Positions 63,701 through 64,000 of a stretch of DNA of 64,000 nucleotides are shown in pieces. A model generated the notes under the pieces. It worked only from the letters and a program-made list of their open reading frames with translations, was not told where the DNA came from and made no database searches. A program made the position numbers and the translations under genes. The first letter of the stretch is position 1; each line of letters opens with the position of its first letter. The stretch lies in assembly GCA_902780135.1 (NCBI GenBank), contig CACZEK010000016.1:85422-149421 (forward strand). The letters are read 5' to 3'. Source of the stretch: an uncultured bacterium (GTDB lineage Bacteria; Verrucomicrobiota; Lentisphaeria; Victivallales; UBA1829).

Positions 63701-64000
63701 GGCGGGCAACGTTTCCGAGGTCACAGCGTATGAAGTCAGCAACATCGACAAGATTGCGCCGGTGAAGCCGAATGTCACAGCGGATGTAACTGCCGCGACC
63801 AATGGCGATGTGCTGGTCTCAGCTCAGTTCAGCGACGATTCCGTCGTGAAGGAATACATGATCGACGGCGGGACCTGGACCGCGTACACCGAAGCGGTCA
63901 AGTTCACCGATAACGGTTCTGTCAGTTTCCGTGGAACGGATGCCGCCGGAAATATCTCCGAGGTCGCAAGCTATGCCGTGAGCAACATCGACAAGATTGC
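39705..64000 (+). CDS. Giant strand-loop-strand repeat surface protein with Ig-like modules, 3'-truncated by window
   Basis: One frame of 8,098 codons without a stop, running off the window. ATG at 39705 has AGAAAGA about 10 bp upstream; an in-frame TAA at 39675 excludes a longer start. The N-terminus (MSYIISSGVSSEGIILENDF) has no signal peptide and is already repeat-like. Most of it is 19-20-residue units (SSGGTANNTTVNSYGSMFV type), as in AIDA-I-like autotransporter passengers, a class that can be heptosylated. Twelve ~120-residue 'LTG' modules start near 40060, 42730, 44950, 47170, 49460, 51238, 53605, 55757, 57858, 58765, 60850 and 61855. Fourteen Ig-like modules start near 40420, 45304, 45556, 49810, 50068, 50308, 53959, 58225, 61215, 62764, 63021, 63271, 63511 and 63751. 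No beta-barrel or other anchor is seen. Likely secreted adhesin (inference). Confidence 0.93.
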   Translation, partial: MSYIISSGVSSEGIILENDFTTVYAGGIVNSTTLTPGGELHVSSGGTANTTMVNEGGAAYVCEGGTANATTVNEGGEAYVYEGGTANATTVNEGGAAYVCEGGTASDITVDGGFLEVDYSGRLTGQMTFTNSAVVSAYSGAVIDIDISGLAPGAEARINDLSLIHGAPDYVLTVSGTQAAGTYTLAAGAAGFDGMIAVQNTLDETLNTLQLDRTRNVGGTGYLLSLADGTLSLTIGGEVDTIAPTISNIQVSNTETTSDPVVVTAVFSDNKDELESALYKLGENGMWTEYVDGVTLSRNNTVFFLAEDFAGNESVASCTVSNITIVTSGLVLSGTSATVMNSDRFLDTVVSSGGKLEVLSGGVADNTEINFYGSMFVIGGTANEITVSSGGCLYVSSGGVADGTTVKSYGSMFVLSGGVADGTTVNSCGCLYVSSNGVADNTTLDRYGSMFVIGGTANSATVNSYGYLYVASGGTANGVDLVSGGQLYVSDKGVVTGVVDVTPTTYLAVYSGGTVSGIVENGGYILIEDGANAVFASNTISGLVLENTFATVHSGTTVIGATAGDGGCLEVCNGGIANGAVISGGELYVSSGGTATDIVWTPCEGGHVYVSAGASATFASEYSGVYYGSANQLLSNAAAMDSMTLGVSEEMNVMSGGTANEITVSSGGELYVSSGGAADNATVNSRGFINVFNGGAVNGVSVEQDGKLNVSSGASASGIVENGGYVYVSPDAGAAVFVSNTFSGLYLAKASATVHSGTTASRTTIEDGRFDVYAGGIAENTTLGRYGSMFVNGGTADNVIVNSYGRMSVNGGTAKNVAVNNYGSMFVSSGGTAKNVAVNNYGSMFVSSGGTADEITVSSRGYLNVLSGGTANNVTLNPYAASAFFRSGATVNGVTVNSGAALRVSTGVVVSGIVENGGYVSAMKDVVLSFASNTFSGLYLAQASATVHSGTTANRTQIGSYGALHVFDGGLAENTMLGRYGNMRVSSGGTADGVMLDQYTSLFVLAGGKLTGRVTVMNGGRVSAFSDSVVDFDLTQVDPGAGALINNLALIYGTPRFTITVGADQTEGVYTLAGNVSRFNGTITVVNTSGEELGTVSVDETVMISDVAYRLSLSGSDLTLKVGEGNASSSPYAADGLVVSGREVYVSNSEVYHDTVLANGGMRITSGGTADNTTVYSYGRMFVSSGGMADNTTVYLYGSMFVNSGAVANNTVVYGDAYAGYRGFLSVQGGIANNTELVFGSMSIQGGAANDITVSAGGMLNVYRGTANRATVNVGGMLLVSDGAAVNGVVENGGFVSATPGAVVAFASHTFSGLALDRASATVHSGTTASQTTLDSRGVLHVFSGGLADSTTVNYYGSMFVSSGGTADNVTVNAGVLDVYMGAAKDVTVNSNGRFTIRYGTADNVVVNYYGSMFVSSGGTANNLAIGSYARVSVYRGAANGVAVSSGGSMYVSFGMVNSATVDSRGYMSVYSGTVNDVAVNSGGRLFVRNGMVSGIVENGGYVNVNQRDLDNGMVSFASHTISGMVLSNASATVHSGTTAAEVTLSRNGDLYLYNGGIASNTTVNEGGCLNVSGGLANGVTVNQYGELYVDNGGTATDIVWTPCEGHVCIEVGGTATFASAYSGVYYGSDNILLSNAAAMDSMTLGVSEEMNVMSGGTANSTTVADGGVMFVSGGGTANATTVNADGHLYVSGGGTANATTVNADGHLYVSGGGTANATTINEGGEAYVYEGGTASDITVDGGILEVEGMLTGRMTFTNGAVVSAYEGSVLGIDISGLAPGAEARINDLSLIQGAPEYVLTVSGTQANGTYVLAEGAAGVDGTITVQNTSGETLNTLQLGKVRNVGGAGYLLSLTDGTLSLTIGGEADTVAPTLTGIQVSPSTPTTQPVVLTAVFADDVELDSVQYRFEWDEEWSAYVDGVSVGENTVVYFKAIDAAGNESEIVGYTVSNIDFDPPEMPEVSADVTAPTRGGVTLTAVFSEDSALKEYSLDGGETWLEYTDGITLAENGTVYFRATDAAGNESDYAEYTVSNIIGAFSGEIQHGEVQYVLSGETFDGIVVDGGDLYVMSGGVANGITVNAGNVYVEDGGIANAATVNPNGGLYVSSGGTANSVSVEQGGNLEVYAGASASITENGGIVYVEDGASATFAENTITGLILNGSAVTVHSGTTVNGVAVNAAGMLTVFDGGEVNGATVSPYGSLYVSSGGTATDIVWTPCEGDVYVDAGASATFASEYSGVYFGSDNELISSAATMESMALDYETMYVMSGGSVNGITVEAGGSMFVLGGGTADNTVVDSGGCADVGDAGAMNNAVVNSGGRLYVSSGASASGVTENGGYVDVSENAGVAFASNTISGLVLSGTSATVHSGTTVTDMKVNSRGLLKIFSGGSASGVSVEQGGSLKIASGASASGVTENGGYVDVSENADVAFASNTISGLVLSGYNLSATVHSGTTATDMTLNGGCRLHVFSGGSVNGTTFNSGTLYLSDGGKLTGRLVNLNRGIVSAASGAVVDFDLTRTAPGTGARINDLASVIGAPSFTVTVNADQAAGLYILAEGADGFNRTITVTSSSGAALGTLSVGGTVMISDVAYTLGLSDSVLSLTVGGEQAPSPYASDGLIVDGDIVYVRAGEKYHDTIVVNGGYLSVLSGGVADGMIVGERGRLFVSRGGLADNFAIGFDGRADIANMGMMKNATVNSGGSLFFQNGAFATGIVENGGFVSAAPDAIVSYASHTFTGLVLSKASATVHSGTTANSTTVDAGGELHVFSRGIADNTTVNYGRMLILSGGTADNTTVNAGSMFVSGGGTADNLTVKDYGRVFVSGGSANNTTVNGGSMFVSNGGSVNNTTVNRGCLTVSSFGMANGVQIDGKGKLWVSRGGTANDVMVNSGGRMDVYSGTANDVTVNSRGSMAVSYGGMVNSASINSGGWMDVYSGTANDVTVNSGGSLFFQNGAFATGIVENGGYVKVNERDLDNGMVSFASNTISGMVLSKASATVHSGTTATDTTLDRNGWLRVYNGGIADNITVNSGGYLYVSSGGTATGILENGGYVYAMNSAVTFIANALSGLVLNGVSATVHSATTATGTVIEENGGLYVYNGGITDNTTVNSGAYLYVSSGGTATGILENGGFVSVSPTANATFVSNTISGLEISNAFATVHSATAATDLTVGDGGVLHIFDKASADGTAVNAGGEIRVSSGGTATGTTVNEGGSLDVSSGGVADSTTVSNGGAVHIESFGAGHDITVDGGILEVKGMLTGRMTFTNSSVVSAYEGSVLGIDISGLAPAAEAWITGLSAVQGAPEYVLTVSGTQANGTYVLAEGAAGFDGTITVRNTSGEFLNSLVLGKTRNFGGTGYLLSLTDGTLSLTIGGEVDTVAPTVSGIQATPAEMTNQPVVVIAVFADDIELESSLYRLGEDGEWTAYVDGVTVSENSVIYFKAVDAAGNESEVAGYTVGNIDITPPEMPVVSADTTSPTQNNVTLTAVFSEDSVTKEYSLDGETWQTYADAVTVTDNGTVYFRAADAVGNLSVTSYRVANIDRTAPEQPSAYADTVEPVFEKVLVSADFSEDSVTKEYSLDGENWQPYTAPVVFTNNGTVFFRGTDEAGNISEITGYTVSNIGDVMSGVALPYGQTVNVHSGKTCEDVVVSNAYLNISSGGVADNTTVSWYGQLNVFDGGVANSANVSWYGSVTVSSGGVANDVALNSWYGRLYVYDGGKVNRAGVNYSGTLIVYSGGAADSATVYWYGRMYVSSGGSADNTTVNTSGYLYVSSGASVKNASVNNSGCVYVYNGGSADSVTVNAYGRMFVSSGGAADGINVNEAGYFYVSSGANVEDVTVNDYGYLFVSSGGRIAGKMRFAANAIVSMYDGAILDFDLTGTTAGGAALVPGLSVIQGAPTYTLTVNADQAAGLYLLADGLDTFEQTISVMNTADELLGTLSVGTPVEISGVSYTLSLLAGDLSLAIGCEVPNAVVSSGVVLTDETRDVNSGEIYFRTVVSGGGSLNVLDGGTAKSTDVTQSGVVNVSSGGVANSTTVNWYGQLNVSSGGVANNASINLYGQLNIYDGGVANSAAVSWYGSVTVSSGGAVDNATLSWYGRMYVSSGGSADNVTVNNSSFLNVLSGGVADHTDINTNGNMYVYAGGIADGINVNGGGNLFVTAGTADHVAVDSGGYIRVSSGGTATNLVAADDARLYLTVAPDTYVQGTSVGSAFEIKDAYLSGFDVNNGDLDILAGGTVENTTVINGELRVYSGGTADNTIVNGGYFYVSGGTADHVTVDSGGFILVSFGGTVTDIIENGGYVIIQDGANVTFAANTFSGLVLSNASATVHSGTTADNTTLDWCGVLHVYDGGVANATTVNETGYLVVSSGGVADSITVSNGGCLSVSSGGTATNVIADDGANLYLAVAPDTYIQGTAGGSAFEIKDAFVSAYTVNSRTDFVVSSGGTAVELIENGGYVYVEDGANATFAANTISGLVLSNTSATVHSGTVVNDANINWYGRLVVYDGGVADNVVFNSYYGNLTVYSGGQANSAVLYYSGTVNVSGGTVTDTTVSSGARIYVNEGGKANRTTINNYGYVYVVSGVALDTTVNNYGRIYVSSGGSADGVAVNAYGSAVINYGGGTMANVNVAEGGCLLVDYEGRLTGRMTFADGAVVSAYGAILDFDLGATTAGGSALVNNLSVVQGTLSYTLTVPASLNVGSYIYTLAEGAAGFNSAITVNSPWGALGTLGLGEKTTVAGRDYTLNLTDSTLSLTVDVLYVDTVAPTVSNVTADITEPTNESVTVTAEFADDKELIASLYRIGEDGEWTAYVDGITFFDNGTVYFKAVDASGNESEIAGYTVSNIDKTIPHVGVVLENEGRIVSSGETYLDTVINSGGSLSVLSGGLADGTIVNSLDRYLPGVIVSSGGTASNTIVNAFAKVYGGTIDNTTINYDGCIWVNDNGLANHTTVSSRGAFHLYSGCSANHTTVSSGGSFYLYFGCSANHTTVSSGGSFYLYYGGTATNIVADDGAYLNLTVAPGVYVQGTSGGRAFEIKDAILSGYTVNSGYLNVSSGGVANNVTVNPYGSAFISSGGTANHIAVFGGYIRVSSGGIVSSTTVDSGGVFSIQHGTAVDTIVTGYGWFFVTSGTVSSATVDYSGQFFVSNGGAADNVTVSSGGCLAVSSGGTATNIVADEGANICFDVAPDTYVQGTSGGVAFEMKDAFVSGYVVNSGIFRIYSGGTALDIVENGGYVWLEDGASATFASNTISGLVLSNASATVHSGTTVNGAEIRYGRLDVYDGGVANDISTMYWYGLVNVYGGGKVNSAQIRYDGTLTVFDGGTADNVAINGNAFVSSGAKVEDVTVNDYGFLFVSSGGTATGKMRFASDAVVSMYEGAVLELDLTGTTAGAAALVTGLSVIQGAPTYTLTVNADQAAGIYLLAEGADTFDGTISVVNTADEVLGVLSLGTPVEISGVSYTLSLLAGDLSLAIGCEPPNAVVSSGVVLTDETRDVNSGELYYRTVVSGGGLNVLDGGTAKSTDVTQSGVVNVSSGGVANSATVNWYGELNVYDGGVANDVSLTDWCGRLCVYDGGKVNRAAINYSGSLIVSGGAVDSVTVYWYGRLFVSSGGTADHITVNSAGYLGIVSGGMADNATVNSYGSAFVFSGGTAARTNVSDNGRLIVSSGGTATNIVASDGANLYLTVAPDTYIQGTAGGSVFEIKDAFVSGCTVNSRTTLAVASGGTAVELIENGGYVAVEDGANATFAANTISGLVLSNASATVHSGTVVNDAVVDWRGQLYVYDGGAADSATVNTDGRLDVYSGGITDHTTVSPGGWLHVVSGGTATGIIADDGANLYLVVAPDTYIQGTAGGSAFEIKDALVSGYTVNSRTTFTVASGGTALELVENGGYVAFEDGANATFAANTISGLVLSNTSATVHSGTVVNEADINWYGRLDVYDGGVANNAAFNNWYGRLDVYDGGLANDTTINFSGWLEVYSGGMADNTLVNSGGGIAVYGGEADNTVIDSYGSLNVYGGTANNVTVNTCGSAFVNSHYFYGGGTMANVNVAESGCLLVDCEGRLTGRMTFADGAVVSAYDAILDFDLTGATAGGEALVNNLSVVQGTLNYTLTLAVDPTMTSGSYLYTLAGGASEFSAPITVRTPWNTIGTLSLGETLTIAGMNYTLSLNESDLTLTVDIPEERDTVAPTVVSVTANTDAPVNQVTLTASFADDVELLSTLYRIGETGEWTAYTDGVTLFDNETVYFKAVDTSWNESEVVAFTVTNIDRTIPYYGIFVYQETMIVNSGQTVIDAIVANDGRLHVSDGGHVIGTNLNYRARLHVSGGGVATDTIVQHEGYLNVSGGGIADGVSAIAGYTYISSGGTLTGKITTDEYAIVSMYQGSILNFDLTGTTAGNAVLLDDLSHLRGTPIFTLTVSGDQAPGVYSLAGKAGAFDQTITVVNPLGETLGTLTVGTPTEIAGVSYTLVLCADELSVAVGCEAPQYAVTSGFVLASGTWNVSSGELYFSPIVSSGGTLNILDGGITHQADIENGGQMLVSSGGVAKATEIYGWNGMLTVLDGGTAKDTHINHRGTLTISSGGVADNTLVWYGYLYVSDGGRADQTTVSGWYAVAYVLDGGTANNTFIFSSASLFVSGGVADDTTVYYLGSMFVSEGGTVRHTEIKQYGSMAVSSGATADDTTINNCGSMFVSSGATATNINAANGAYLYLEVAPDTYIQGTSDGIAFELKDAAISGYTVNRGAYLHVLSGGTASEIVENGGFVEIDDGASAIFASNTIAGLVLSEASATVHSATTADRTTLAMEGHLHVLSGGVANDTVVTQSGYLHVSSGGTAANIYAESGAALYLEVAPDTYIQGTSDGIAFELKDAVLSGYTAGIGYLHVLSGGTALEIAENGAYVKIDDGASATFASHSFSGLRLTYASATIHSGTTANDAEVSWFGLMEVSSGGLINGTTIGVFGYVSVFSGGLAEDTYVDINASLGIFSGGSANNVMLHEGAVCRATDGGIITGATTRGGYLYATSRGVVNDALVFSGGSINVDGGSASNVVVKSGGTARVYNSGKLTGQMNFESGAAVFLAYASILDFDLSGATAGGEALVNDLSLVQGSPIITLTVDMSLNAGSYTYTLAEGAYGFNRPITVCALWGEIGSLSVGEKTSIDGWDFTLNLTGSTLTVTVDVPESGDTVAPTVSNVTANITGPTNQDVTVTATFADDVELFASLYCIGETGEWTAYVDGVTVSENTTVYFKAVDASGNESEIVDYTVSNIDKTIPFSGVVLEDESRTIGYGQTYVNTAVSAGCLFVNPGGVAVHTTLSGKWVMISSDSWKELIGDLRVSSGGFASDTVVRFSGRLQVCSGGSARDAVVEDSGSLEVYSGGTAANASVAGNGYLCVSGGGKLTGRMTFETGAIVSMYEGSILDFDLTGTTAGGAALVNDLSIVQGAPTCTLTVSGTLADGKYTLAGGASAFNSTITVVNTAGASLGTLTVGETIAIGSLFWTLGITGNNDLVVTVGADEPGPAPLTLVYVNSEWAGLADGTVVAGATIGYNGFATLDSGIAAVSEDGAVEVTGGSVSFATVCSKSIAVDAAATVIGRNTFDHAITINGTIAFDTAFATAETAQFTGFSFVSGSATYTLTSAAVAGTYLLASDAVAFNSSVLFGDCALTVGAEAVVIGDFAYELAITDNNVLALTISEYNPPVVDTVVPTVSNVTADITGPTNQDVTVTATFADDVELFASLYRIGETGTWTAYVDGGVTLSENATVYFKAVDAAGNESEIASYEVSNIDKAAPAAPAASADVTAPTNGDVFVSAAFSKDSVMKEYMIDGGTWTAYTEAVQFTDNGTVFFRAMDAAGNISEVAKFEVSNIDKVAPVKPAASADITAPTNGDVFVSAAFSEDSVTKEYSLDGENWKAYTAPIRFMLNGTVCFRAKDAAGNISDVESYTVDNIDKVALDKPVAIVDVTAPTNASVQVSAIFNGDSVSNEYSLNGTEWLAYTGSVEFTENGTIYFRSTDEAGNVSEVTAYEVSNIDKIAPVKPNVTADVTAATNGDVLVSAQFSDDSVVKEYMIDGGTWTAYTEAVKFTDNGSVSFRGTDAAGNISEVASYAVSNIDKI
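42147..42260 (+). repeat. Perfect 57-bp tandem duplication inside the giant gene
   Basis: Two identical 57-nt units (42147-42203 and 42204-42260), each 19 codons, encoding KNVAVNNYGSMFVSSGGTA. The exact identity indicates recent duplication and fixes the length of the basic repeat. Confidence 0.95.
44724..44837 (+). repeat. 57-bp tandem duplication with one mismatch
   Basis: Units 44724-44780 and 44781-44837 differ at the final base (A versus C) and encode GGGTANATTVNADGHLYVS twice. A third, diverged unit follows. Confidence 0.95.
51506..51810 (+). repeat. Segmental duplication, copy 1
   Basis: About 300 bp nearly identical to 56021-56322, offset about 4,515 bp. It spans the end of an LTG module and the first repeats of the next block (GVVLTDETRDVNSGE, GGTAKSTDVTQSGVVNVSSG). 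Confidence 0.85.
54513..54683 (+). repeat. Three tandem 57-bp units with aromatic-rich text
   Basis: Units at 54513, 54570 and 54627. They encode ANHTTVSSGGSFYLYFGCS-type repeats, unusual for their Phe/Tyr content and a cysteine per unit. Confidence 0.92.
56021..56322 (+). repeat. Segmental duplication, copy 2
   Basis: Counterpart of 51506-51810; it differs by scattered substitutions and a 3-bp deletion that keeps the frame. Confidence 0.85.
57471..57590 (+). repeat. 60-bp tandem duplication (20-residue unit)
   Basis: The unit at 57471 is repeated at 57531; the first ~30 nt are identical and encode WYGRLDVYDGG. It shows that 20-residue as well as 19-residue units occur. Confidence 0.9.

Noticed and set aside
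61860..64000. Autotransporter beta-barrel at the end of the giant protein
   Set aside because: The last part visible is Ig-like modules; no amphipathic barrel strands or terminal aromatic residue can be seen within the window.

Overview
The window is a 64-kb piece of a GC-rich bacterial chromosome. Three prepilin-like proteins carry F-[ST]-L-I-E-L-L leaders and a C-terminal H-X9-DG signature. There is also a set of plant-polysaccharide hydrolases (GH43, GH29, GH115) and a giant strand-loop-strand surface protein. Together these suggest Lentisphaerota, probably Victivallis-like, in the PVC group; this placement is an inference from protein style, not a marker-gene result. Promoters are sigma-70-like (TTGAAA/TTGATT, 16-17 bp, TATATT/TATAGT) and ribosome-binding sites are of the AAAGGA type.

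Positions 1-11437, all on the + strand: the 3' part of ornithine carbamoyltransferase; a ComEC-like channel whose C-terminal metallo-beta-lactamase-like part has lost its metal ligands; a GT4 glycosyltransferase; an HtrA-type protease (the last three coupled by 4-bp ATGA overlaps); an M48 lipoprotein peptidase with a membrane-anchored family-5 solute-binding protein; then three paralogous prepilin-like genes, the last two each with its own promoter. The third is followed by four tandem copies of a 47-49 bp repeat made of nested hairpins.

Positions 11667-20567: a GH43 arabinanase-like gene (- strand) diverges from a four-gene sugar ABC system resembling YtfR-YtfT-YjfF-YtfQ. A periplasmic-sensor/PAS protein without an output domain follows.

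Positions 20615-25814, - strand: FHA protein, FtsH, DUF167 protein and MnmA in one likely operon, then a TSCPD protein with an unknown acidic helical protein. Positions 26020-32553, + strand: RibD, RibE, an unknown protein, PdxJ, PilT-like ATPase, UppP and a NicO/UreH-like transporter with two duplicated His-rich loops.

Positions 32694-38883: GH29 fucosidase (-) divergent from a GH115 alpha-glucuronidase-like enzyme (+), a membrane-anchored BspA-type LRR protein, then tRNA-Asn(GTT) and a CAT-anticodon tRNA. An AT-rich stretch with a possible gene remnant lies just downstream of the tRNAs.

Positions 39705-64000 are one uninterrupted reading frame of at least 8,098 codons that runs off the window. 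It is built from 19-20 residue strand-loop-strand repeats, twelve copies of a ~120-residue 'LTG' module and about fourteen Ig-like modules. It has no N-terminal signal peptide, and its promoter candidate lies ~350 bp upstream with a perfect 13-bp hairpin in between. It is the most unusual object here. The many long antisense and out-of-frame ORFs over it are shadows.
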